This document shows positions 20,721 through 28,693 of a DNA stretch of 64,000 bases, one piece after another; the first letter of the stretch is position 1, and every line of letters starts with the position of its first letter. The notes beneath the pieces were generated by a model. It saw only the letters and a list, made by a program, of their open reading frames with translations, ran no database searches and was not told where the DNA came from. The stretch covers positions 1 to 64,000 of the forward strand of contig JAICQO010000028.1 of NCBI GenBank assembly GCA_025937835.1, in the 5' to 3' direction. The position numbers were made by a program, and so were the translations under genes. This DNA comes from Polyangiaceae bacterium. GTDB taxonomy: Bacteria > Myxococcota_A > Polyangia > Polyangiales > Polyangiaceae.

Positions 20721-22772
20721 TCAGCCGGGCGACAGCATGATCGGGTACACGACCGTCACGATGCCACCTTCGGGCTGCGGGAAGCTCAGGCCATAGAAGG
20801 CTGAAACCACGCAGCTCACGACCTTGCTGTCCGGAAGATCCGAACCGCCGTTCGAGGCATTCGAGACCGAGCCGTCGCGACCAATCACGAAACGCGCCGA
20901 CACACGACCCTGGAGGTTCGGGTTACGAGAGAGACCCTGCTCGTAACACATGCGGAAGCGACCGTAGTTCTGGCGCACGATGCGCTGGATGACTTCGGGC
21001 GGGAGGCGGCCGCTCACCGTGGTCGCACCCATGCGCACCTTCGGGGCGCGAGTCGCATGTGAGCCACCCAGGCGACCGTGGCCAGCGCCGAAGCCCTGAC
21101 CCGTACCGGTACCGGCGCCGTGCCCGAGCGTGCCGATGTTGCCGAGGCCGATGCCCTCGCCGCGACCGCCGCCACCTTCGCCGATGCCGGACAGACCGAG
21201 ACCGCCGGCGCCGAACGCGTCGCCGATCTCGTCGCCCCACATGTTACCGCGGGCGCTGACCTCGTCCGTACCGAGCGACGTGTCGCGGCCCCACGGCGCC
21301 GTCGGGGCGTTCGGGTCGCCTGCCGCGCCGGTGTTCAGCAGGCCGATCATGCCGAATTCCATAGCTTCGCGCAGGGCGGCTTGGCGTGCAATGTGCGGAT
21401 CGGCGTTGTCCTTCGGACCCTGAACCGCGTAGCGCTTGTTCGTGGCCTTGGTGGTGGGGTTACCCATCGAACCCTCTTCGCCCTTGGCGCGGGTTCCGGT
21501 CCCACCCTCCTTGTTGTCTGCCTGCTCCTCGACGACTTCGGCTTCTTTCTCTTCCTGTTCGCGCTCGGCGGCGGCGTCCAGGTACTGCTGCATCAAGTAC
21601 AGCCGATCCCTGTCGAGATCTTCGTCGTCGGTCAGACCGAGCGGGGGCACGAAGAAGGCCATCGCGGCCACGAACCCGGCGTGCACCAGGAACGACAGAC
21701 CGAAGTACGCTGCCACCGTCCAGTCGAAGGTGGCGCCGACACCGTGCTGCAAAGGCTTGCCGGCGTTGACCGCCGCAACCTGAAACACGAAGTCGCCGAG
21801 CTCGAGCCGCGCCTTGGCGCCGCCCGGCAGAGCCAGCTGATGGCCGCCGGTCACCTCGGCGGTCGGTTGAGCGCGCGGGCGAACCTCGTCGAGGCTCATC
21901 CGCCCCTGACCGGGGAACTCCACGAAGCCGCGAGCGTGCGGCGGGATCACGAGCGACACGGACATCTTGTCGCCGATCACGATCGGCATACGCGTGGTGC
22001 CGATACGCTCGCTCGGGATGAAGAAGTCGCAGCCCGCGTTCTTGCTCTGCTCTTCACCGACGTAGAAGTTGCGCGGCGGCGTCAAGTGCGAAACGTGCAG
22101 CACGTTCGTGCCCCACATCACCATCACTTCCACGGCCTGCACGTGCGGCAGCTCGACCTCGTCCGGGCTGACGTCGGGACCGCTCTTGATCATCGTGTAG
22201 GTGTAGGTCCCGGGCGGCATGTCGTCGTGCCCATGACCGTGCCCGTGCCCGAGATCGTGGTGCGCCATCCCGCCGGCGAACGGATTCGGCGCTGCTTCGA
22301 ACGGATTCACCGCGGCCGCGTGCGGCGCGGACGGCGCCATCGCGAACGGGTTCGGTGCCGCGGCCATCGGAGCCGTACCACCGAGCATGGTCGGAACACG
22401 CTGCGGCATCGGCGCGGTGCCCATCGGAACCGAGGGCGGCGGGGCAGCTTGAACCTCGGCGCCGGCCGGCTCCGAGCTCTCGAGCACGATCGCCGTCTCG
22501 CCAACCTGGATCAGGTCGCCGACGTGCAACTTGCACTTGTTCACCCGCGCGCCGTTCACCATCGTGCCCGGCTCGTTGCCGAGGTCGATCAGCGTCACGT
22601 CTTCGGGACCCGCGACCTCGATCACGGCGTGCATGCGCGACGCCATCTCGTCATCGACGCGAAGATGGCTCTTCGGATCTTTGCCGACCTTGACGATGTC
22701 CTGCGTCACGGTCTCCCGCCGCAAGAGGGCGTCACCCCGATAGAGCGCGAATGAAAGAACAGCCTTTGCCAT
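20721..22772 (-). CDS. gltG: GltG/PglI-like gliding protein: FHA - TM - TonB-like C-terminus
   Basis: A 683-residue inner-membrane protein. Residues about 20-98 form an FHA domain (VGKDPKSHLRVDD, ASRMHAVIEV, PGTMVNGARV), expected to read phosphothreonine in the cytoplasm. A Pro-rich spacer with a His/Gly stretch (HHDLGHGHGHGHDD), a conserved soluble domain, and one membrane segment at about 348-378 follow. The periplasmic part is acidic, then Gly-rich, and ends in an AgmX/PglI-type C-terminal domain at about 590-683 (FRMCYEQGLSRNP, GRVSARFVIGRDGSV, a second conserved Cys in SCVVSAF, GGIVTVVYPI). This order matches GltG/PglI, which links the AglRQS motor and inner membrane to outer-membrane parts. 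It is 62 bp downstream of the gltF-like gene and is followed by a terminator. Confidence 0.87.
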   Translation of the reverse strand: MAKAVLSFALYRGDALLRRETVTQDIVKVGKDPKSHLRVDDEMASRMHAVIEVAGPEDVTLIDLGNEPGTMVNGARVNKCKLHVGDLIQVGETAIVLESSEPAGAEVQAAPPPSVPMGTAPMPQRVPTMLGGTAPMAAAPNPFAMAPSAPHAAAVNPFEAAPNPFAGGMAHHDLGHGHGHGHDDMPPGTYTYTMIKSGPDVSPDEVELPHVQAVEVMVMWGTNVLHVSHLTPPRNFYVGEEQSKNAGCDFFIPSERIGTTRMPIVIGDKMSVSLVIPPHARGFVEFPGQGRMSLDEVRPRAQPTAEVTGGHQLALPGGAKARLELGDFVFQVAAVNAGKPLQHGVGATFDWTVAAYFGLSFLVHAGFVAAMAFFVPPLGLTDDEDLDRDRLYLMQQYLDAAAEREQEEKEAEVVEEQADNKEGGTGTRAKGEEGSMGNPTTKATNKRYAVQGPKDNADPHIARQAALREAMEFGMIGLLNTGAAGDPNAPTAPWGRDTSLGTDEVSARGNMWGDEIGDAFGAGGLGLSGIGEGGGGRGEGIGLGNIGTLGHGAGTGTGQGFGAGHGRLGGSHATRAPKVRMGATTVSGRLPPEVIQRIVRQNYGRFRMCYEQGLSRNPNLQGRVSARFVIGRDGSVSNASNGGSDLPDSKVVSCVVSAFYGLSFPQPEGGIVTVVYPIMLSPG

Positions 22773-22834
22773 GCCTTGCTTTCCTAACTACCGCCGCCGA
22801 TGAGTCCTGCGGGTTTTCGATCCTGAACGGAGCT

Positions 22835-23104
22835 TCAGATGTTTTCGACCGACTTCAACATCTCGGTGACGAATGAGGTGCGCGGACGGATCAGGGTCGT
22901 GCGTGCAGCCCGCGGGCGAACCTTGATGGTCGCGTCGTTCGGCCCGAAGCCGCCCGCGTTGAGCGGATCGTCTTCGAACTCGTAGCCGTAGCCTTCCTTG
23001 TCACCGCCTTCCGCCGGTGCGGCGTCCTGCGCCCAAGCTGCGGAGGTTCCGAACACGGTCAGGCTCACGGTCACCAGGGTCAGCACCAACTTCGAGCGAA
23101 TCAT
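22835..23104 (-). CDS. Small secreted protein in the glt locus, GltF-like by position
   Basis: An 89-residue product with a clear signal peptide (cleavage after SAAWA) and a short mature part with an acidic stretch (YGYEFEDDPL), a basic arm (KVRPRAARTTLIRPR) and a helical end (SFVTEMLKSVENI). No known domain. ATG 23104 has GAGGAG seven bases upstream; the five-codon upstream extension from TTG is not needed. Its place between gltE and gltG is where gltF lies in M. xanthus, but sequence alone does not prove orthology. It has its own predicted promoter. Confidence 0.7.
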   Translation of the reverse strand: MIRSKLVLTLVTVSLTVFGTSAAWAQDAAPAEGGDKEGYGYEFEDDPLNAGGFGPNDATIKVRPRAARTTLIRPRTSFVTEMLKSVENI

Positions 23105-23145
23105 TTCCGTTCTCCTCAAAAAATCACGCTCTCAATTTCAGTGAG

Positions 23146-23175
23146 AGTGTACGATCTGAGCCAATCACTCGTCAA
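23146..23175 (-). promoter_or_regulatory. Predicted internal promoter for gltF-like/gltG
   Basis: Minus-strand TTGACG (23175-23170), 18 bp, TACACT (23151-23146). A small inverted repeat (CTCTCA ... TGAGAG) lies just downstream of the -10 element, where an operator or leader hairpin could act. The leader to the gltF-like ATG is about 35 nt. Confidence 0.55.
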
Positions 23176-23176
23176 T

Positions 23177-23210
23177 GCCAACCTTCGGTGCAAAGACACC
23201 GAAGGTTGGC
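23177..23210 (-). other. Strong intergenic hairpin between gltE and gltF-like gene
   Basis: A perfect 14-bp stem (GCCAACCTTCGGTG / CACCGAAGGTTGGC) with a 6-nt loop lies 28 bp after the gltE stop. No U-run follows on either strand, so it is not a textbook intrinsic terminator. It could be a Rho-assisted terminator, an mRNA 3'-end stabiliser or a processing site that separates the gltCDE and gltFG messages. Confidence 0.6.
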
Positions 23211-23237
23211 CGACGTTCCCGTCCGGAACGAATCAGT

Positions 23238-24869
23238 TCATTTCTTTTTGGCAGGAGGAGCGGCCGGTGCCGGAGCGGCGCCCTTGGCAGGCGGTGCCGC
23301 AGGCGCTGCGGCACCGGGCTTACCCGCTGCCGCGGCCGGTGCTGCGCCCACCTTGGCCTTGTCCGCAGCCGCCTTCTTGTCGGCTTCGGCCTTGGCCTTG
23401 TCGTCGGCGGCCTTCTTGTCGGCCTCGGCCTTGGCTGCAGCTTCCTGCGCCTTGCGCTCGGCCTCGGCGGCCTTCGCTGCCTCCGCCGCGTCCTTCTCGG
23501 CCTGCTCACCCTCGCGGATGAACTTGATCGTCTGCTCGATGTCCTCGACGCGCTCCTTCGAGCGCTTCACGGCTGCTGCGAACACCGGCTCGTCGCCGGC
23601 CTTGCCCACGAAGTCGCGGTACTGCGCCGCTGCCTTCTCCAGAATCGGGATCGACTTGTCGCCGGCGCGCTTGGCGCGGAACTCGTGGGTGAGGATCGCC
23701 TCGTTGTAGTAGGTCTCGGGGCGGGCCGGGTCGATCTTCTTGGCCTCGTCGAGGTTCTTCTGAGCCTCGCCGATGTACTTGTCGAAGTTCGAGTCGTTGG
23801 CCTGCCCGCGCAGCGCGAGGGCCAGCCCGAGGTACGCCTCGTACTCCTTGGGACGGAGCTTCAGCGCCTCGCGGTACGCCTTCTCGGCCTCCGCGTAGCC
23901 GCGGAACGACAGGTTTACCGCCGCGTAGTTCATGTGCGCTTCGAAGAACTTCGGATCGAGCTGCCGGGCGCGAGCGAAGCTCTTGACCGCGCCGTTGAAG
24001 TTCTTGAGCTCGACCTGGATCAGGCCGGTCGTGTTGTGGATCGGCGCGTAGTTCGGGTTCTTGCGCTGAGCTTGCGACGCAACGAGCGCGGCGAGATCGA
24101 GCTGCTGCTCGTTGACCTCGGCGCGGGCCGCACCGGAGACCTCCATGCCGCGGCGGCCGCGGCGCGTGCGCGCCAGGGCGCCGGCCTTCTTCTTGGCCTG
24201 CTCGAGGTAGTACACCGCGAGCTGGTTGAAGGCGGGCATGTAGGTGTCATCGACGGCCAGTGCGCGCTGCAGGTTCTTCTGCGCGCGCTCGAGGTCGTCC
24301 TTGCCGTCGCCGTCGGGCTGATCGTTGTCACGCTCGACCTGCAGCGCGGCCAGCGACACGAGGGCCTCGGCGTTCTGGAACTTCGCGTCGCGGATGATCT
24401 GGTCGAGCTTCGCGATCGTCGCGTCGACGTTGCCGGTCTGCTGGTACTCGTAGAGCGCCAGCTGCGCGCGCGCACGATGGAAGCCCGCGTCGGCCGCGGC
24501 CGCCGCCTCGAACTTGGCCTTGGCCTCGGCGTCCTTCCCGCAACGCTGGTAAGCCAGCCCTGCGTTGTAGAGCGCCTCGGGGAAAGGCCGGCCCGCGTCC
24601 GATTTCTGCGAGTCGGCCGCTTCCTCGAAAGCCTTGGCCGACTCGTTGCAAGAGGCCTCGGCCCAGTCCTGCTTCTTGTCGTGCTCGAGGAAGCCCTGGA
24701 GGGCGCGGTCGAAGTTGGCCGCTGCCTCCTTGCTGACCTGATTGCCCTTGGCGTCCTTCTTGCCGCTCGCGTCTTCCGGCCGGAGCGAGCCCCCGGCCGA
24801 GACGGAGCCGCCGCAAGCGACGAGCAATAGGAACAGGGCGCCGTAGCCCAGATGGGTGTAGCGGTTCAT
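23238..24869 (-). CDS. gltE: GltE/AglT-like TPR lipoprotein
   Basis: A 543-residue outer-membrane lipoprotein candidate: lipobox LLVAC with Cys19 followed by Gly-Gly, TPRs from about 45 to 415 (e.g. PEALYNAGLAYQRCG, AKSFARARQLDPKF, AEKAYREALKLRPKEYEAYLG split across repeats), and an Ala/Lys-rich TolA-like helical tail with a Pro-rich end (about 430-543). AglT/GltE of M. xanthus is an outer-membrane TPR lipoprotein encoded directly after gltD, as here. The ATG at 24869 overlaps the gltD stop (TGATG), implying translational coupling; a GTG one codon earlier is also possible. Confidence 0.85.
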   Translation of the reverse strand: MNRYTHLGYGALFLLLVACGGSVSAGGSLRPEDASGKKDAKGNQVSKEAAANFDRALQGFLEHDKKQDWAEASCNESAKAFEEAADSQKSDAGRPFPEALYNAGLAYQRCGKDAEAKAKFEAAAAADAGFHRARAQLALYEYQQTGNVDATIAKLDQIIRDAKFQNAEALVSLAALQVERDNDQPDGDGKDDLERAQKNLQRALAVDDTYMPAFNQLAVYYLEQAKKKAGALARTRRGRRGMEVSGAARAEVNEQQLDLAALVASQAQRKNPNYAPIHNTTGLIQVELKNFNGAVKSFARARQLDPKFFEAHMNYAAVNLSFRGYAEAEKAYREALKLRPKEYEAYLGLALALRGQANDSNFDKYIGEAQKNLDEAKKIDPARPETYYNEAILTHEFRAKRAGDKSIPILEKAAAQYRDFVGKAGDEPVFAAAVKRSKERVEDIEQTIKFIREGEQAEKDAAEAAKAAEAERKAQEAAAKAEADKKAADDKAKAEADKKAAADKAKVGAAPAAAAGKPGAAAPAAPPAKGAAPAPAAPPAKKK

Positions 24870-27800
24870 CACTTCTTACCCTTCTTCTCGTCGTCCTTGG
24901 ACTCGCCCTTGTCGTCGCTGGCCCTCTTGGGCGGCGGCGCGGCCTCGGTGACCACGGTCGCTGCGATCGGCTCGCCGCCGATTCGGAGCGGGTTGCCCTG
25001 CTCGCGCAGCACGCTGTTCACGCGGTTCGGAGCGCCACGGAACTCGTCGACCAGGTGGTATTCGTTCTTGTAAGTGGTGGCGAGCCACTCCTCGCAAGAA
25101 CGGCTGAACTCGTCGAAGTACTGGTACTTCACGGAGTAGCCGAGGCAGACCTCGAAGGCGCCCTTGGCCACCAACTTCTGGGGCTCGGAGGCGTCGTCGA
25201 GAGCGCCGTAGTACGCCGTGCGCAGCTCGTAGTCCTTCTTGATGTTGTCGGGGATCGGCGCCGCGCGGAACTCCTTCACGAAGGTGCCCCACATCTCGCC
25301 GACGCGCGCACCGGCCGCGATCACCCAGCGCGGCGGGGGCACCGGCTGGAGGTCGATGATCTTCTTGTACTCGGCCGTGGCTTCGTCGATCAGCGGGCGC
25401 TTCTTGCCGATCCAGTCCTTCACCTTGGTCTGGATGTGCTTGAGCACCGCGTCCTTCGAACCCTGGCCCTTGTACTCGGGGAACTTGACCTTATCGACCT
25501 TCGACTTCTTCTGATCGGCGAAGTAGAAGAACGCCTCACCCACCGCTTCGAGCGCGCGGCCGAGTCGACGCTGCTTGGCGCCCGCGTCCTCGCCCTCGAT
25601 GCCGTTGATCGAAGCCACGCCCGCCTTCGGGTCGGACCAGAGCTTGGAGACGATCGCGTACTCCTTGTTCGCTGCGCCGCCCTTGTTGGTCTTCGTGTAA
25701 GACCGGCCGAGCAGAGCGTGGGCCTGCAGTCGCACGTCCAGGGTGGCCTTGGTGTCGATCAGCTTGATGCTGCCAGCGAGCCGCTTCTGGACGTTGGCCC
25801 AGTCCTTCTTCTCACCGTAGTGAGCCGCCACTGCGAACGCGATCTGCGCGGTTTGCACCGGCTTGCGCGCGCCGAAGTAGCGGTTGAAGTTCTGAGCGTC
25901 GTCGATGGCCTGGTCCTCGTGTCCGAGGCCGAGCCGGAGCACCGCCGCGTCGCTGAGGGCCTGGTCCGCGAACTCACCCTTGTAGCCGGTGGCCTTCGCG
26001 TACTTCTCGAACCACTCGGCCGCGCGGTCGTAGACGGCGATGGCCTGGTAGTTACCGCCGATCTCGTAGGTCGCCTTCATCGCCAAGTCGGACTCGTGCA
26101 TGCCGTACTTGGGATTGAGCAGGATCAGGCGGGCCTGGATCGACTTCGCCAACAAGCGCGAGGCCTGGTACGCGCGAGCCATGTTGTAGACGATTTCGTT
26201 CGCCTTCTCGCACTGCTTGGGCTTCTCCCCGCGGGACAGCGGGCCCTCGCAGTAGTCGCGCCAGAGCGTGAGGTAGAGCTCGGAACCCTTGCGGTAGTTG
26301 TCGAGCGCGTCCTTCGAGTTGCCCTTCTCGGACTGCGAGTCGGCGAGCTCGACGGTCTTCTGCGCCTTGAGGCGGTGGATGTCGAACTCGATGCGGGTCA
26401 GGAGCTCGCACTGTTCCTTGTTGTCCTCCGCCTTCTGTCCCTTGCAGAACAGCTCGAGGAACTTCGGAACGTCGCGGGCCATGTCGTCGAAGCACGCCGG
26501 GCGCGGGGGCTCCGCGCGTGCGCCGAGCACGTTCACCGACTCGAGGTAGAGCTGCGCCGCGAAGATCGCCGCGTCCTTGTCGGCGTGGTTGATCGCCACG
26601 TCGCGGAACGCGAGCGCCGCCTCGGCCCAGTGCTGCGCCTCGAAGTAGGTACGAGCGCGGGCGTACTTGACCTCGACGAACTGCTCTTCCGCTTCCTTGT
26701 CGCCCTTCGGCGGCTTGATGTAGCAGACGTAGCGGTTGAAGGCTGTGAGCATGCCCTTCTGCATGTCAGTCAGGTCCTTCGGCTTGAACTTCTCCCAGTC
26801 GCCCTTCTTGGTCTGGCGATCCTTCTCGTCGCCCGTCGGGCCGAGTCCCTTGCCCTTGCGGTCGGACTCGCCCTTGTACATCTGGTCGTACATCTTCTGG
26901 TAGCAGAGCACCGAGGCGTACGCGGCCTCCGCCGCTTCGGCCGCCTTCGGGTTCTCGGCCACGACCGCGTCGAACGCCGGACCGCACTCCTCCCAGCGCT
27001 GCTGGAAGTAGAGCAAGTCCGCCATCGCGTAGCGGATCTTGTACATCGTCGGCCAGTCTTCCTTGACGATGCGCGGGAACTGGAACTTGGCGAAGTCGTC
27101 GGCCGTGAAGTTCTCGGTGACCTTCTTGTAGAGGTACGACGCGAGATCCATGGTCTTCTTGTCGCCGGTGCCGCGGACGCCGCCGGAGCCGACCGCTTCC
27201 AAGTGCCAGCTCATCGCCGTCTCGGCCACGAGCTCCGCCGTGCGGTTCGAGCACTCGAGCTTGTTCTTCTCGGGGTGGGTCGCCTTGATGAAGTCGTTGC
27301 GGACGCGGATCTGCTGATCCAGCTCCTTGCGCACGGCCTCCTTGTCGCCCGAGAAGATCGCCTGCGTCGCCGCGGTGATCTGCCCCTGGTAGAAGCAAGA
27401 GCGATCGCCGCCGTCGCGCCCGAGCAGGTCGCGGTAGAGGACGATGGCTTCCTTGTAGTGACCGGTGTCGAGGTACGCGAGACCAAGATCGTTCAGCATC
27501 TTGATCGTCTGCGTGGTGTCGTTGCCCTGGTCACCCGACAGCGGACGGAAGAAGTTGTAGGCCTTGTCCGGGTTGCCGCTGACGGCGTAGACCGGGATCA
27601 GGTCGCGGCGCGCAGCCTTGCCGAGCGCCTGAGCGTTCGGCAAATCCTTGTAGGTGTCGCCGTACTCGATGACCTTCTTGAACTCGTTCAGGGTCTGCGG
27701 GTACTCGCCCTTGTTCCAGTGGACGTACGCCAGCTTGTAGCGGGCGTAGCCGTAGATCTTGTTGGTGGGCGGCGGGTACTTGATCACTTCCTGGTAGGCG

Positions 27801-28687
27801 GCGCCGGCCAGATCCCACTTCGACGGATCGCCCTGCGCCTCCTGGAAGAAGAGCTCACCGAACGCGAGGTAGGCGTTCGGGATGTACGGCGACTTCGGAG
27901 CCTTCTGGATCAGCTCGAAGTACACCGGGCGCGCGTTGTTGACGTCGCCACCCTGCTCGTACTCGTACGCGAGGTAATACAAGACCTCGTCGATCTTCGA
28001 GTACGTCGGGTAATCGTTCTTCATCTTCGTGTAGTACGAGATGGCCTTACCGCGGGCGGCCTTGACGATCTTCTCGGCGGCCGCCGCTTCGGAGCGGAAC
28101 TTCGAGGCCTGGCCCTTGTTCTTCTTCGCGTCCTGGGCCTTGATGTCCGAGGCGATCTTGTCGCGCTGCGCGGCCGACTCGAGCTCGACGTACGCCTCCG
28201 CCAGACGCCGCGTGAGCTGCGGGCGGTCGGGCGACGACTTCTTGGTGCGCGCGTACAGGCGCTCGAGGCCCTGAATTTCCGTGATCAGCAGCTGGCGGGC
28301 GCGGGCCTGCAAGCGCGTCTTTCGCGTGTCGCGCTCGGCGTACTTGGTGAGCTCGCCCGGGTCGACCGGCTTGGCCGTGTCCTGGCGATCCTTGGCCTCA
28401 CGGGGCGGCGGCGCGCTCTTGAAAGCCACGCCGCGGTTGCGGTTGATTTCGAAGCCGGGCCCGCCGGGGCAAGTGGTGAGCGCCTTGGACGCCTCGGCGC
28501 CGACGCAGGCGACGCTCACGTCGCCGGCCTGGACCGAAGCATTGCCCGAAGACGACTTGGCCGACGAAGAAGCCATGCTGGGAGCAGGCTTTTCGCCCTT
28601 GGCCTCCGGCGCGGACCAGGCAGAGCCGGAAATCAGGAGCAGGCCCGCGAACGTCGCGAGCTTCGAGAGTGCACTAGTGCGGCTCAT
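24869..28687 (-). CDS. gltD: GltD/AgmU-like large secreted TPR protein
   Basis: A 1,272-residue protein with a signal peptide (cleavage near SAWSA) and TPR-type helices over most of its length (YYLAYEYEQGGDVNNARPVY, DLGLAYLDTGHYKEAIVLYR, AAEWFEKYAKATGYKGEFA). The C-terminal 70 residues are charged and Lys-rich. AgmU/GltD, the TPR protein that travels with the gliding motor along helical tracks, is about 1,200 residues by my recollection and is also encoded next to aglT. The gene begins 6 bp after gltC, with GGAGGT placed inside the gltC end, and overlaps gltE. Several internal Cys residues are present. Periplasmic location follows from the signal peptide. Confidence 0.85.
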   Translation of the reverse strand: MSRTSALSKLATFAGLLLISGSAWSAPEAKGEKPAPSMASSSAKSSSGNASVQAGDVSVACVGAEASKALTTCPGGPGFEINRNRGVAFKSAPPPREAKDRQDTAKPVDPGELTKYAERDTRKTRLQARARQLLITEIQGLERLYARTKKSSPDRPQLTRRLAEAYVELESAAQRDKIASDIKAQDAKKNKGQASKFRSEAAAAEKIVKAARGKAISYYTKMKNDYPTYSKIDEVLYYLAYEYEQGGDVNNARPVYFELIQKAPKSPYIPNAYLAFGELFFQEAQGDPSKWDLAGAAYQEVIKYPPPTNKIYGYARYKLAYVHWNKGEYPQTLNEFKKVIEYGDTYKDLPNAQALGKAARRDLIPVYAVSGNPDKAYNFFRPLSGDQGNDTTQTIKMLNDLGLAYLDTGHYKEAIVLYRDLLGRDGGDRSCFYQGQITAATQAIFSGDKEAVRKELDQQIRVRNDFIKATHPEKNKLECSNRTAELVAETAMSWHLEAVGSGGVRGTGDKKTMDLASYLYKKVTENFTADDFAKFQFPRIVKEDWPTMYKIRYAMADLLYFQQRWEECGPAFDAVVAENPKAAEAAEAAYASVLCYQKMYDQMYKGESDRKGKGLGPTGDEKDRQTKKGDWEKFKPKDLTDMQKGMLTAFNRYVCYIKPPKGDKEAEEQFVEVKYARARTYFEAQHWAEAALAFRDVAINHADKDAAIFAAQLYLESVNVLGARAEPPRPACFDDMARDVPKFLELFCKGQKAEDNKEQCELLTRIEFDIHRLKAQKTVELADSQSEKGNSKDALDNYRKGSELYLTLWRDYCEGPLSRGEKPKQCEKANEIVYNMARAYQASRLLAKSIQARLILLNPKYGMHESDLAMKATYEIGGNYQAIAVYDRAAEWFEKYAKATGYKGEFADQALSDAAVLRLGLGHEDQAIDDAQNFNRYFGARKPVQTAQIAFAVAAHYGEKKDWANVQKRLAGSIKLIDTKATLDVRLQAHALLGRSYTKTNKGGAANKEYAIVSKLWSDPKAGVASINGIEGEDAGAKQRRLGRALEAVGEAFFYFADQKKSKVDKVKFPEYKGQGSKDAVLKHIQTKVKDWIGKKRPLIDEATAEYKKIIDLQPVPPPRWVIAAGARVGEMWGTFVKEFRAAPIPDNIKKDYELRTAYYGALDDASEPQKLVAKGAFEVCLGYSVKYQYFDEFSRSCEEWLATTYKNEYHLVDEFRGAPNRVNSVLREQGNPLRIGGEPIAATVVTEAAPPPKRASDDKGESKDDEKKGKK

Positions 28688-28693
28688 ACCGAG

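Noticed and set aside
20721-22772. Assignment of this gene as a TonB protein for siderophore uptake
   Set aside because: The FHA domain, the AgmX/PglI-type C-terminus and the neighbours fit GltG; no TonB-dependent receptor, ExbB or ExbD lies nearby.
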